This document shows, piece after piece, positions 20,195 to 31,711 of a DNA stretch of 64,000 bases; position 1 is the stretch's first letter; every line of letters starts with the position of its first letter. Source of the DNA: Periplaneta americana (taxonomy: Eukaryota; Arthropoda; Insecta; Blattodea; Blattidae). The stretch spans positions 112,567,001-112,631,000 of the forward strand of contig NC_091117.1 in NCBI RefSeq assembly GCF_040183065.1, read 5' to 3'. Both the position numbers and the translations under genes were made by a program. The notes beneath the pieces were generated by a model that had not been told where the DNA came from, searched no databases, and worked only from the letters and a program-made list of their open reading frames with translations.

Positions 20195-21322
20195 GCTGAA
20201 GCTCCAGCCAAGAAAATAACAGAGTGAAGAACAGAAACTTACACATACTGTATGAAGAAACTTTACATGGAAGCAAAAGGTAAGATTTTAAAGGTTATGT
20301 TTCTTTTCGAATAGTAATAATTCCTACAATATGATAATATTTTGGTTTTAATTAGTAGGCCTAAAGAGGACGGGTGCGGGTTCCAGCAAAAGTGCGTTTT
20401 TCTCCATAATCATTGTTTTATTCATGTGTAACTGCACAAGAAGTGTAGGTGGCAATTATTTTTGTATTGTAATTAATATTAAGTGTGCTTTCAGTTTGTT
20501 GTATAGCCTACATTATTAGTGAATAGGGCCTATTTCGGTAATTTTTTTAGAAATAATGTACTCACGGCTTCAAATCATGGGTCGAAGGCATAGTAACTCG
20601 TTTAAAAAGAAACGTTCACTGATACTGATAATAATGAATGCTGTTTTTGGCCTGGGATTTCTAACCAACATTAGTACAGCAAGGTACACTGTTCCTAGCA
20701 AATTACCAATATTTCAGTATGTTAGGCCTACGTATTTTACTGTTAGTAAATGGGCGGATATTTTGTATTAGGCCTATAATACCATTCGATCACAGATAGG
20801 GCCTAACATTATTTTTTAAAAGAACATCATGAGGTGGAGAGACGTTTCCACTAAAATGCAATATCTGTTGCTGCTACCAGTTCGACTATAATCACTCACT
20901 GTAATGCACATTCAACACCTCGTAAAATAACACAGAAACAGAAGATATTCAGTTTTTTCCAAAGTTTCTATGTACAGTATAGTCATGTTTGATATTGTAC
21001 TGACAATCGTCCATTAAAAGCTCTTGCTTACCCAAGTATAGAAACTTAGATAAGGGAAAAAGAGAATTACAGTATATCTTCTAATGTTGTAGGTTGCATA
21101 TGGAATTAACCTAGTTTTACTTCCTTTTTAGTAATATAGAATGAAGCATGGGAAGAATATAGTAACATCAGCACAAATACAAGGACCTGAAAACAGCTGA
21201 GAAGCAAATTTGAATTCTTGGAAAAGAACACAAAGAAAATTGCTGCTGCAGAGAGACAATGCAGGCTACAAACAATTGGAGCCCCTCCAACTGAAGCAAA
21301 ACCAAATCCAAACTTAGCCAAG
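20195..21322 (+). pseudogene. Harbinger-2 Myb/SANT-like protein exons
   Basis: A first exon near 20195-20281 decodes as SEEQKLTHTV-like residues of a SANT domain start and ends at a GTAAG donor. A second at 21130-21322 reads WEEYSNISTNTRT, a stop, then KQLRSKFEFLEKNTKKIAAA and TIGAPPTEAKP and ends at GTAAGT. The pattern matches Myb/SANT-like (trihelix-type) proteins of Harbinger elements. Both exons are damaged. The interval between them holds no clear feature apart from a small unrelated frame at 20556-20771. Confidence 0.6.
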
Positions 21323-24300
21323 GTAAGTGATTTAATTCTCCTATCAATTGAGTGATTTCTCAGTGATTTTTATTAATATTCAATGCATAAGTTCACTTAT
21401 ATGTTAATTTATACAATTATTACATAATAAGCAGAGGAAATTGTATAACACAAGTTTGAATTCTTTTTATTTATTTATTTATTCATTCATTCACTCATTT
21501 ATTTATTTACTTACTTTTGTTACAGCCGAAGTAGTAACTAAACCAAGTTCCACTGATACCAGTGCAGCTAATAACACGAATGAGGTTAGTGTGTAAGGAA
21601 TTAAGAGTCAGAAGAAGAGATGATGAGCTTTAGAGATAAAAGAAAATATTAGATTCTTGAAAATTGTTATACAAATTTAATTTAATGTCGGTATTACTTT
21701 ATAATTCTATTATTTCTATTATTACCATTCAGGTTCACAGTGCAATTCTTTAGTTTTTGAAGTGAAACTGGACATCCCAACAATATCTCCAGGTAATTTG
21801 ATTTATACTACAAAACATTCTTTCACATTCTACGTATGATCCTTTTCCAATCTGAAATAGCTGTAACATGTAAACACATTTTCAGCCAACATGTTGAAAA
21901 TAAAACTAACACACATACTATATGAAATCTGCAGCAAGCAGTAGATAAATTAGATGCAAAAAAAATTGTTAAAATATAAATTGTACATAATGATGAAATG
22001 GTCACAAGAAATGGATGTCATAAAAACTAAACATCATTGTATTATAATATTATGTGGGATTTGAGTGGGAATTTGAAATTTATAAATGTAGGCCTAAAAA
22101 TAGAAAGTACACTAAACTGAAGAATTTATTTTGAGATTTCTCTGTAATGGGTTTGTAATTAGATTAGGCCACATTATGTTAAGTTGTATTTCAATTTTAC
22201 CATGAGGATTCTCATTTTGAAACTTGTGAATGATTTTTTGTGTACAGAAAAACTGAAAAATATCTTTTCATAAGGTAAAACAGAAACTGACTATACTCTA
22301 TTTACAATAGAACTATTAGCTTGGTTTTCTCTCTCTCTTTTTATTGCAGCTTCACTTTCTTATTGTTAAAAATGAGTTTGGATTAATAGCACGTTAGAAA
22401 ATACAATACTGTTACAGCTGCTGACTTTGAAGTGTCCACACATTTATGATAAACATCATCTTTCTCCAGAATTAAATATCTTATGAATTAATTCCACTCT
22501 TAAAATATTACAGAGTCAGCTGGTGCAGCAGGTGAAGGTCTTCCACTGTACGGGTATTTACACAGTGTAATGAAAGTAAGTTTTAAGTGAAATTACTGGT
22601 TTATTCAGTGTAGGTAATGTAGGCTAAACTCAGAAAGATCTGAATATAAGCATATATCCCTCTCTTAAATATTTCAGCTGATAATGGGATAATAGCTGAT
22701 CGAGTTACACCCCAAGGATGCTTAAAAAAAAAAAAGAAAGAAAGAAAAAGCAAGCCCCTGAGGAATGCATTAGCCACATTGAAAAATCTTTCTCCATCTG
22801 TGAACTGTAAGTTTAATGTTGACTTACTTTTACTTGAGATGTTAGAAATTCATGAACTTCAGTACTATTACAGTGATTTCTTTAAAAAATACATTAGTTG
22901 AAAGTTGGAATCTAACATTATAACATAGAATGATTTGAAATAAAAGTAAGTCATATCCTCATGTTTGCAAAGAGATGGGGTTTGGAATATCAAAAGTAAG
23001 ATTTGGAGTTTTTACATTACTTTTTCCTCCTCTTTAATGAGTGGTCTATCTACAAAGACATCTTCAATTAGTGGCAGAAAGTAAATGCTACAATAATCAC
23101 CCATTCTTTATGTTTTAACAAAAAATATGTTTAATTTTGTTGACCAGATTTGTTTGACCTGGATGACTGGGAGATTACTTCTTCTCATCCTTCTAATGGA
23201 GTGATAATCTCTTGCAGCTGTTCTTGATCCCTGTGGTCTCTGGCCTCTGCTTTATCTGCTAGTCTTCAGGATTAGGTTCGAGTCAGGTGATAATTATTAA
23301 CTAATCTAAGGTTTCTGGTTTGGTTCGGGTCTGGTTCAGATCAGGCCGAGATGGGCCGGGCCTAAGAATTATGGCCCGTGCAGATCTCTAACAAATGGGG
23401 CTTATAGCTGAAGTTGGCTCTGCCACAGTTTTCCAAGTTTTGTGTATTTGCATATGTATTTGTGTTGTGTTTAATTACAGTTACTATGTACTCTAATGTA
23501 TTAGCCTGTATATTATTAATTTGTAAATATGACATGTACCATAGCATATATAATGAGACAGTGGATGTAATACATGATTATGCTTATTGTGTCTCCTGAA
23601 AAATGTCGTGTTTTGTTCACACAAAATAAATAAATAAATTTTAAATTTAATTGCAGCTATAGTGCATCTCTCTTGTTTTAAGTACACATTCACAGAGTAC
23701 CTGAATACAATTGAAGAGTCAGCTGGAACAACGATGTAAATTACAACATTTTCATTCGGTGTGTTTCCGTGTAATAATGTTGTATGTCATGTTACCTTGC
23801 TATACTCCTTGGCTTGCAACTATCCATCAATGCAGTACGTGAAATTTGTCCACTCAAAAGTTTGCTACCCTCATAAGAACAAAGTTGTACGCATATACAC
23901 ATTTTTGCAGCTCCTGAAAATTTTACCAAATATAATTTATAACGTTGTTCCAGCCGACGCTTCAATTAATGTGCCTCTTGAAAAATGTTGTTTTACCATA
24001 TTTTGCTTATGTAAAATAAATTTGAATTGCAGATACAGTGCATTTTTATTGTTTTAAATAGCCTACAGTGTACCTGGTCATAATTTTTAAAATGTATTTA
24101 TCAAACCTTTGTGTTTGAATCATCTTAACCTGTTAAGACATCACTGTGAGGGATCCAAGCAATAAAATATATATAAAAAGTAACGATATGAATATGTTTG
24201 CATACATGAATCACTAGGCCTAGCGTGAATGAAACAGCTCCCTTGCAAAACATAAATGCCAATTCCAAAACTTTCAGGAAATGAAGAAAAACTGTCACGT

Positions 24301-24364
24301 CTAAAATTTAATAAACTGTTACAGTTTGTTAAATAATAATACTGTATATAGCAAGCATATCTTA
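21323..24364. other. Interior of Harbinger-2, mostly non-coding
   Basis: AT-rich, with a (TTTA)n-like run at 21466-21520 and, at 23560-23660 and 23955-24060, two related segments (each has tgaaaaatg-tgtt-tt, then aaataaatttgaattgcag and atagtgcat...ttgttttaa). These look like an internal duplication. No intact gene was recognised. Confidence 0.4.
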
Positions 24365-24477
24365 AGTCTGATTAATGAAATATGTTAGGCCTACTCCTAC
24401 TGGTGAGCGATATATGCAAGGAAGGAGAAGGGAACTTGCCACCCTACCACATTATCTCCTGACAGTTGTCTCATGAG

Positions 24478-26451
24478 CAGACATCGGATTCTAGGGCAAA
24501 TGCCTATTTTGTTTCTTTAGGAGAAAAATAAAAATAATTATTAATATTTGTGTCTCATGGAAATTGAAAGGTATTCAAAGAGTTTTATAGTGCCCTAAAA
24601 TGCCCTAAAATGGTTATTAGAGCCTAATTTGTTAATATTCGCCTAAAAATGCCTAACTCACTGTAAAGTTTCGCATTTTACTCTTACTTTTTATAATTTA
24701 TACATGCATGCACTGCGAAATTTAAGGCATTTAAAAAGTGGAAAGTTTGCTTCACACCGGCCATGAAACCATTGATAAAGGAAACAAAATGTTTTAAATC
24801 TCACGACACTCGCAATAGATTTCACCGAATTTAACATGTTTGGAGGCATAAATGCCGACAAAGAACCAACCTTAGTTTTGAAGCAGGCAACAATCACAAC
24901 ATGTGCTGCTACCGATTCAGAGATATTCTATATTATAAAAATGACTGTTTTCGGTCTGAAACCGATTAGCTGTACTGCCCTTCAGAGTGTCATAAAATCA
25001 CAATTTTTGGAGAAAGAGTGTTTTTGAAATATTTATGAAAAGTCGTAAAACTGCGAATTAATAGGGTAAACCATTACAAAATATTTAAAAGAAAGGCCCT
25101 CCTAGTGTTAACACTACCAGGAAATGCAACAATAAGTGGAACTTTGTATTTTTGTCCAATTGAATCTCAATAACAACGGTTCATTTGAATGCTCGTTAAC
25201 AGTTGCTCTTTCCCTCACCTTATTTGTGTTGAGAAGTTTTGAGCGGTAGGACGTTTTCCTGTGAAGTTTAACGCGATAATGCCGAAAAATATAAGTGCAA
25301 AATCTACATTGATCCGGCAATGGCTAACAGAATATTCAGAATTCACTTATGATGGAAAAATAATATTCTGCAAGATTTGTAGTAAACAGGTATGTAACAA
25401 TAGTTGAAATATATAAATTCTATTAATTTTAATGAGTAGGCCTATAATATTTATACATTGACTGAGCTATCCTGAGGTATAATTCTTTTTAAGACCACTA
25501 CACTTTAACCTTTTGAATTCTCCAGTCAAACGTATGTACTCATAATATTCAGTTCTTCCTTACAACTTTGATAACAATTGCCGGGATGATATTCTTATAT
25601 TCTAATTGCTTAGCTGGCAGCTTTTCACGCTACTAATTTAGCTTCTTCTGCATGAAAGCGTGTGTGAAAGCAGTGAAAGATTGTCTGAATGACTCACGAG
25701 TGAAAAACGATATTGCCTACATAACATCAAACTTTTCTTTCATACCTGCAAGCACTGAACAATTAGAAAGTGAAAAACAATCTCTTTGTAGCCAAATAGC
25801 AATAGTAAAGGAAGCTCAAGTGAACATACATTCTGCTTTGGGCGAAACTGGGAAAAAAAGTTAAAAATAAGTGGGACAACGTATTAAATAAGAATGTAGG
25901 ATTTTCATTGTTGGAAAAAGTATCAAGAGTGATATCGGGGGAAAGTGTAAATGTTCCAGTAAGTATTGATGTTTCTATTGTACCTAATTTAAAATTTGCG
26001 CCTCTCACATCAGTTTCGGTTGAAAGAAGTTTTTCTGCTTTCAAAATGATTCTCAGTGACAAAAGGCAAAGGTTAACTGTGGAGAATTTAGAAAAAATTC
26101 TGGTGGTGTACTGTGCAGATAATTATAATAAAGTCTGAGCATGGAACTGAATTTCAATAACTTAAAATGAGTAATCTTGATATCAATAATCATTATTTCA
26201 TTAGTTTCAATATATTAAATTTGTGCAGCTCTGTTTATAAATATAATATAGTATTCTTTTTTAATGTTTAAACATACTTTTTTGTGCGTATTTTAGTGTA
26301 TAACTAAAAATCTCAGTGAAAGAAATAAGTATGATACCTTGATGTGCATAAAATGCCTATTTTCATTAAAATAGAGCCTAATTTTACAAATTTTGAGCTT
26401 ATTTTAGGCGCCTAAAACTGCAATTTTTAGTGCCTAAAAATCCGATGCCTA
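24478..26451 (+). mobile_element. hAT element 2 with own gene, 8-bp TSD
   Basis: Left end CAGACATCGGATTCTAGGGC and right end on the other strand TAGGCATCGGATTTTTAGGC share CATCGGATT. The target duplication is CTCATGAG (24470-24477 and 26452-26459), perfect, inside repeat Z. Length is 1974 bp. It carries a small hAT-type gene on plus. This is the innermost member of the nest. Confidence 0.93.
25279..26138 (+). pseudogene. Short hAT transposase-like protein (BED finger plus dimerisation domain)
   Basis: Exon 1 is 25279-25389 (37 codons, starting MPKNISAKSTLIRQW) and contains the first half of a BED zinc finger, IFCKICSKQ; it ends at the donor GTATGT. A second coding part starts near 25652 (KACVKAVKDCLNDS) and, after a shift in a run of seven A at 25853-25859, goes on to 26138. 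The end is the hAT C-terminal dimerisation domain with SVERSFSAFK and LTVENLEKILVVYC. The DDE core of full hAT transposases is absent. A BED finger joined to the dimerisation region resembles CGGBP1-type proteins derived from hAT elements. The A-run shift makes this copy a probable pseudogene. Confidence 0.72.
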
Positions 26452-26639
26452 CTCATGAGTGATGCCTTATTGGTATTTCAATCTATCTTCGGAGAGTTGA
26501 CTAAACAACTAGCAGACACAAAATGAAACAGTTCTAGGAAAACTTTAATCAAGACCTATAATATATACATAAAACCTGTATTAAAATACTATTCAGAAGT
26601 ATTCGTAACAGCATCAAAAAGAGACAGAATCCCTTGGGG

Positions 26640-26653
26640 GGGGGGGGGGGAAT
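26640..26653. repeat. Poly-G run
   Basis: An uninterrupted run of about 14 G, unusual in this AT-rich window. It lies inside the decayed Harbinger-2 nuclease. Confidence 0.9.
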
Positions 26654-26718
26654 AAGCCTTGCACTTAATTACTGGAGCAAATAAAACTACTCCCAATGAA
26701 GCATTAAAAGTCATCACT

Positions 26719-27868
26719 TCAATTAAACCAAGCAGCAAATGCAGCACTAGCTCGATTGACAACAGTTCCTGCTGTAACTTCGTGGACCCCACAAAAATCT
26801 CCTACTGTTGTCAATGTTCTCCCAGTGGCATAGAATCTCAATACCAGTAGTAGTTGGTCCATTGGAGGTAAGGCATTATTTCTGGAAAAATGTATAAACA
26901 ATGAGATTTGGTTACAACTTTACCGGTAAATCTTTACAATAGCGTTACCAAAAGAAGGCAAGGACTCCCTACAGGATAGCCTGGAAGAGAGAGGTTTGGA
27001 TGTAGTTTTGACATTTTTTTTTAGACAATTGTAAATATATGCAAATCATACTAACCTGTCACTAACTCGATCTTACGAAAACTTGTCTTTTCCCTTTAAT
27101 TAGTAAGAAAACACAGTAATGAAATGAATGTGTTGCCCTTCCCTGCCGACTACCGTTCTATCTCGATAGAACGATCCCGCCTACCCGTACCTCTCCACCG
27201 CACTCCACTTTCACAGCAACTTTCCACCTTTATTTGGGAAATTGGTGTCGGCACTCAATTTTTCTTTCGTTTATGGTACATATGACTTGACTAGAACCGA
27301 AATATGTGAATACATTTGTATCTTAATGTGGTAACGCAATTGTGAAGAAATGGTAGTGTACCATATAAAGGATTTTGATATATTATATACTGTTATTATT
27401 TTTTATATAAAAGTATTTTGAAACTGTTATTATTGTAGGTTGCCCTATATTATTATATCAATCACCTTCATACCTTGTAAGGGCAACAGAACACCTGTAT
27501 GAAGCAACATTCTAACCTCACTTCTACTGTATTACAGGTTACTGTACTTCAAAGTAATTATTATAGTGCTATTATATACAAAATATTGATGTAATACCTA
27601 CCGAAATAGTGTAGCTTATTATTAACCTCGTACTTACGAGCTGTGTCTTGTTTCAGTTGATAATTGATTTCATGTAGTAGGTTTCGTTATTCGAAACTGT
27701 CTAAAAAATTTCTCGTCATCCCATTCTTCAAAATTATTTGGACGGGGCCTAATTCGTTTTGCTGTTCTGATATAACGAAGCATCTGCTCCAGAACTTATC
27801 ATCAGAATCAGTATCAAAATTAAATTGATCCTTCAAATCACCAGCTGTTCAACGTGCAGCCATCTTGA
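26719..27868 (-). pseudogene. Harbinger-2 nuclease remnant
   Basis: On minus, the first exon at about 27868-27650 starts with MAAR, a stop, and then acidic residues; with one shift it gives FEEWDDEKFFRQFRITKPT, typical of HARBI1-like N-termini. The next block, 26901-26719, reads LPPMDQLLLVLRFYATGRTL and VHEVTAGTVVNRA, the helix-turn-helix region. The catalytic core expected below 26719 is missing; instead repeat Z follows at 26510. It cannot make an active nuclease. Confidence 0.75.
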
Positions 27869-28209
27869 TTTCAACACCGAGTTCCAACCTCCGGATAACG
27901 CCAATCTGCTACTCTGCCTCCCGGATTGCTAATCTGGAAGTTTAGCCTCCAGATTGCACATAACCAAAAGTCGTAGTACGCAATTACAACCCAACTTCCG
28001 GATAAATATGCCATCTGCCGGATAAGTTTAAACTAGAACTTTATCCGAGAGTCGTAGTACAGGCCCTAAGTAGTACAAAATCTCTTTTCCTATTAAGCCA
28101 ATTATGTAAGATCAATTTTTAGGGCATTTTTGAAAAATTTTTAGGTCATAAATGTTTTGTTTTTAGGACATTTTTTCATGATTTATAGGTCATCAAAATC
28201 CTAGCCGTA

Positions 28210-28436
28210 ATGATAACAGAGTATAAATGATAAGTTGAATATTATTTATATTGCTAAAGTACGATAACAAAATAAAATTATAACTTGAATATTACTTATA
28301 ATGCTAAAGAACGATAACAAAATATAAATAATAACTTGAATATTATTTATATCACTAAAACGATAACAGAATATAAGTGATAATTTGAATAGTATTTATA
28401 TTGCTAAAGAAAGATAACAAAATGAAATAACTTGAA
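28210..28436. repeat. 51-bp minisatellite of X copy 1, right block
   Basis: Four and a half units continuing the array that stops at 19262. Confidence 0.9.
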
Positions 28437-28505
28437 CAAGGATCGAACTCACAACCTTCGAATCATTAAGCGAACACACTACTGCTGCTCTATGAGATGC
28501 AGATG
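28436..28505 (-). other. tRNA-like module 3 of X copy 1
   Basis: On minus: an A-box-like CATAGAGCAGCAGTAG and a B-box-like GGTTGTGAGTTCGATCC. The matching part of X copy 2 is at 42217-42290. Confidence 0.65.
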
Positions 28506-28793
28506 TGAGTGACTCCTGCTTAAACATCTTAGTTCCAAAACTGCTTCTAAAAGCGCATGCACCATGTAACATCACCATGCTGGGTAACTTTTGGTGCTGG
28601 ACTCCGGACTCATTTCACCGGCATTATCACCTTCATATCATTCAGATGCTAAATAACATAAGATGTTGATACAACGTTGTAAAATAACCTACTTAAATAA
28701 AAATAAAAAACATCACCGTTATCCTAAGTGGAATTAGAAAATATTCGCTGTTTACGAGTGCAGCCACTTTTTTTTTTTTTTTTTTAAGCTGTA

Positions 28794-28935
28794 CCAATGT
28801 GCTGTAAGGCTCTCATTCTCAATGAGTGGTAGCTTTGTCTTTGCCGTCAAGCTTATTTCGGCCCACACCATCACAGAACCACCCTCCAATGTGAGATGTA
28901 AACAAAATGCTACGTATTGCAAAATCAAGAGATTG
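28794..28935 (-). pseudogene. Tc1 transposase, central part (split by X)
   Basis: On minus: EGGSVMVWAEISLTAKTKL, followed by ENESLTAHW up to the X junction. This is the conserved GGSVMVWG region of Tc1 transposases. The C-terminal continuation is at 15481-15264. The N-terminal half beyond 28935 was not recognised. Confidence 0.78.
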
Positions 28936-29585
28936 CTTCGACCCTGGTTTTTCTCGACCAAATTTTAAATCTCCTCTTCCCCGTCAACAATTCCGTCAGT
29001 CATCGACACTGATTGCAAAATGTTGGAATCACACTGCCCTTGTCACGGACCAGCTGGCAGACAGCTATGATCACCATATTGAAAATTCCATGAAAATGGG
29101 GATTCAAAACAATCTGACTCAAGGTCTACACACCTAAAAAGTGGGATCGGATAATATTCAAATTTGCATGAAAACGCATATCTTATTCAAAACGATCTTA
29201 GTATGCTAAGAATGTGATCGATTGTCATTTGTTTGATGTGTCAGCTGTTTTACAAACAGCAAATTCAATTACGTATGTTGAAAAGGCATGTTGTAACATA
29301 TAATATTTTGTGTTTTCCTAAAAGCCATTATTACCATTCTTCATTAACAGCCACAATATTAAGTTTTCACGTGCCTTATTGAGAAAACTCAACAATGTTT
29401 ATAGTTAAGGCCTACAGAGTGACCAATATATTAACATGTCGATGACAACACTTTCGAAATTTCAGCTTTTGTATTTGTTAACCTCAGTATTCAGATTGTT
29501 TTCAATATGTATCGAAAATTGCATGAAAATAGGGATCGGGGACCTCGTATTCAATACGGAAACTGCATTCAAATCGATCTGAATA
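28936..29585. other. FAM50 intron sequence, no feature recognised
   Basis: Moderately AT-rich intron sequence. It holds no repeat end or coding homology I can support. Confidence 0.4.
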
Positions 29586-29589
29586 CTCC

Positions 29590-29800
29590 ATGAAAATGTA
29601 GTACTTTTAACTAGCACTTCCATGACATTGACTTTATTATTTACACTAGCATTTTCAGAAACACTGCCTTTACTATTTACAATATTTTAAGTAGCATTTT
29701 CACAAAAAATGATTTTACTATTTACAATATTTTGACATGTACATTTGATATCTTCAACTAACACTTTCAAAATCATTGAGTTTACTATCTACAATCCCAC
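29590..29800. repeat. Degenerate 45-bp tandem repeat
   Basis: About four decayed units sharing actagcattttcagaa and ttactatttacaatatttt. Confidence 0.6.
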
Positions 29801-30175
29801 CGGACACCTTTCTGCATACATGTGTAGAACAGCACTGGGACAAGACAACCTTGGCTACCAATTATCCCCTACTCATATTGAACGAGAACAGCTAATCAGG
29901 GTTGCCATATCTAATTTTGTTAGTCAGGCAACAAATTTGCAATACTTTTTTAATTTACATGGAAACCGTCCAAAGGACGCTATTGCTATTGAGAGAATTC
30001 AAGATCCTATGCATAGTAATTATCCACGATGGCGATGTTAAAGTTTTAGGAAAAACCATTTTGTTTTTCGAAAACTATAAACTTCCCACTGATTCGTTAT
30101 TAGACTTTTTTTTTGTTATACTCAATATGAACAATTTGCTCTGCAATGCTGCAAGGCTATTTCACTTCCACTCTG
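29801..30175. other. FAM50 intron sequence, no feature recognised
   Basis: Two overlapping open frames of about 100 codons exist here but neither resembles a known family. Confidence 0.4.
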
Positions 30176-31203
30176 TATACACAGTGGGCCACCCCCAAAA
30201 AAATTAAATGGTTATATTCCAGTAGCTAATAATTTCACTTGAAAGTTTATTTTACAGACAAATTTCACAGTCTTTGCAGACTGGGAAAGTACTGTAATAT
30301 TTAATTTTTTACCAAATATTAAACATTATTTTTTTATTTTTTGTAAGGCAATGTAAAATCGATTGTTTATGCCGAACTAAACATTACGGTCTTATGAGTT
30401 CAGCAGGCCAAGCCGTTTGTTGTGCTATAATCATTTGTTTTCTTCCATTTTGAGTTCTCATTTTGTGAATAATGGATCGCTTAATGAATGAAGACAAGAT
30501 TTTCATTAAAGATTTGCAAAAATATGATAATTTATCTGCCCGTCAAATTGTAAGGAACTACTCTCAGTGAGAATAGTCTGTTTCAAGTGCACAATGATTG
30601 ATTAACAAGATACGGACATGACATTCCTCATGAGAGATTATTGCGAGAAAGATTGCATTTCTCTGGTTCTCTGATGGTTTCTGCTGGAGTTTGGAGTTTG
30701 AAATGAAAACTTAATCCTATGGACTATTTTGTATGGAGTCAACTACAAAAAGCAATTTACTATAAAACAAGAATTCGTAATATTAAACATTTAAGACAAC
30801 GCCTTCTTGAATGTTGAGACTGGCTTGATCAAAAACATATCCAATGCTATTGGACAATGGAGAAGATGCCTACAAATGGTTGTGTGGGCAAATGACGGTC
30901 ACATAGAGCATCATTTTTCATTTTGGTTATTTGAAAGATCATTAATTATTATTAATTTTACCAACATTCAGTTTCTGTATTTTGAAGTAATAAATTGTCT
31001 TCAAAAACCACATTTTTCGTATCATTGTGTATTGACCTCCGTAAGCTTTTAATTGAGCATAAAAAACACAATAAAAAGTCCTGCTCATCTTTAAAGTCTA
31101 CTCTTTCCAACAGTGTATTCATTATAAATTAATGTTATGTACTTCCGGAAATAGAGTAATTATAATTTTATGCTTTTTTTTTTTTTTTTGCCCATTGTGT
31201 GTA
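30176..31203 (+). mobile_element. mariner-like deletion derivative
   Basis: The ends are related inverted repeats CACAGTGGGCCACCC and, on the other strand, CACAATGGGC, each near a TA. Inside, the plus strand holds NEDKIFIKDLQKYDNLSARQ (N-terminal), then DYFVWSQLQKAIYYKTRIRN and AIGQWRRCLQMVVWANDGH (C-terminal) of a mariner-type transposase in different frames. The catalytic middle is deleted. Confidence 0.65.
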
Positions 31204-31214
31204 TATGTCTGTCC

Positions 31215-31395
31215 AACATCTGAAGTCTGATTAGTGTAAAATGTTACTGGTCAGCAATGTATGCAATGGAGGGGGAAAAGGACTGGTCATCCTACCCCAT
31301 TACCTCCTAGCTTAATTGCCTTATGAGTGATGCCTTATTGGTGTCACTTATGAGGTTCAAACCTGTCTCTGACAGTTGACTAAACAACATGTTCA
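31215..31395 (+). repeat. Interspersed repeat Z, copy 2
   Basis: An uninterrupted copy of the repeat described at 24366; it shows the empty site of hAT-2 (gccttatgagtgatgcc). Confidence 0.8.
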
Positions 31396-31531
31396 ACAAC
31401 TAAATAAATGAGATAGTCAAGATTATCACACTCTTTTGTACGTTGTAGGTATTATAAATGAGAAACGTCTGCTAAAACTCACAAAGAACATTGCAATATT
31501 TTTGTTAATGCAATTTGGTACAAAGCATTAC

Positions 31532-31711
31532 CTTAAGTTGCTGCTCCACAGCATCATAATGGGCTGCGAATTTGTTCTCAATATTTGATATTTTTAGATC
31601 TTCTTCAATCTTCTTTTTTCGTAATTCTATCTCTTGCTGAGCCTTTTCTCTCTTCTTCATCAAATGCATTGCACGACCAGCCTCACTGGCCGCGCCCTTG
31701 TAGTGTGCCAT
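31532..31711 (-). CDS. FAM50: FAM50 (XAP5) exon 1 with start codon
   Basis: Sixty codons from ATG at 31711-31709 to the donor GTAATG at 31531. The peptide begins [20 protein letters not shown] and reaches [15 protein letters not shown], which matches the highly conserved N-terminus of FAM50 proteins in length and order. An upstream in-frame ATG at 31723 would add MHYK; the family start makes the ATG at 31711 the better choice. Exon 2 follows 17 kb downstream with compatible phase. FAM50 acts in the nucleus and is associated with splicing complexes. No stop or shift is seen, so this is taken as a working gene. Confidence 0.93.

Larger units (their letters stand above)
24366..26510 (+). repeat. 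Interspersed repeat Z, copy 1, split by hAT-2
   Basis: 24366-24477 joined to 26452-26510 matches the uninterrupted copy at 31215-31395: aagtctgattaatg, ttactggtgagcga, gggaacttgccaccctacc, attatctcctg, then ctcatgagtgatgccttatt and gttgactaaacaac. It behaves like a short abundant SINE- or MITE-type repeat. The split is exactly at the hAT-2 duplication. Confidence 0.8.
19904..28066. mobile_element. PIF/Harbinger element 2, TAA target
   Basis: Left end GGGCCTGTACTACGATCGCC and right end on the other strand GGGCCTGTACTACGACTCTC; subterminal blocks share TCCAGATT, CTAATCTGGAAGTT and TCCGGA motifs on both sides. TAA at 19901-19903 and 28067-28069 is the expected 3-bp Harbinger duplication. Inside are decayed Myb/SANT exons on plus near the left and nuclease pieces on minus near the right, the usual converging layout. 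The middle is enlarged by other insertions. Confidence 0.9.
19263..28209. mobile_element. hAT-type element 1, 20-bp TIRs, 8-bp TSD
   Basis: Left end TAGGGCTAGGATTTTGATGA and right end on the other strand TACGGCTAGGATTTTGATGA differ at one base. The target duplication ATGATAAC is perfect (19255-19262, 28210-28217) and lies inside the minisatellite of X. The element's own DNA is only about 640 bp on the left and 140 bp on the right; the rest is Harbinger-2 with its cargo. No transposase of its own is seen, so it was a non-autonomous hAT element. Confidence 0.92.
15484..28791. mobile_element. Element X copy 1, TA target, holds nested insertions
   Basis: Left end CAGCTGACAAAAGAAAAGTGG, right end on the other strand CAGCTTAAAAAAAAAAAAA then GTGGCTGCACTCG; each is preceded by TA (15482-15483 and 28792-28793). 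Homology between X copies covers both ends. The interrupted Tc1 gene on either side proves the boundaries: taking out X and one TA rejoins HW-Y and IQEIL in frame. X itself has no long reading frame; it has tRNA-like modules at 15628, 16140 and 28436 (minus), and a 51-bp minisatellite. Without nested DNA it would be about 2.2 kb. A TA target fits Tc1/mariner-type mobilisation; the family is otherwise unknown to me. Confidence 0.85.
14527..31531 (-). other. FAM50: FAM50 intron 1, 17 kb, filled with nested transposons
   Basis: Bounded by donor GTAATG (31531-31526) and acceptor TAG (14529-14527). It contains, in order along plus, a mariner fragment, a Tc1 gene split by element X copy 1 with its own nested insertions, a degenerate tandem repeat, a mariner deletion derivative and a short interspersed repeat. 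Most of the length is thus explained by mobile DNA. Confidence 0.85.

Noticed and set aside
27150..27176. Short near-perfect palindrome GTTCTATCTCGATAGAAC
   Set aside because: A single 18-bp palindrome within Harbinger-2 with no partner copy; too little to support a function.
29745..30207. Two overlapping frames of about 100 codons in the FAM50 intron
   Set aside because: No motif, no splice context and no parallel copy; they are likely chance frames.
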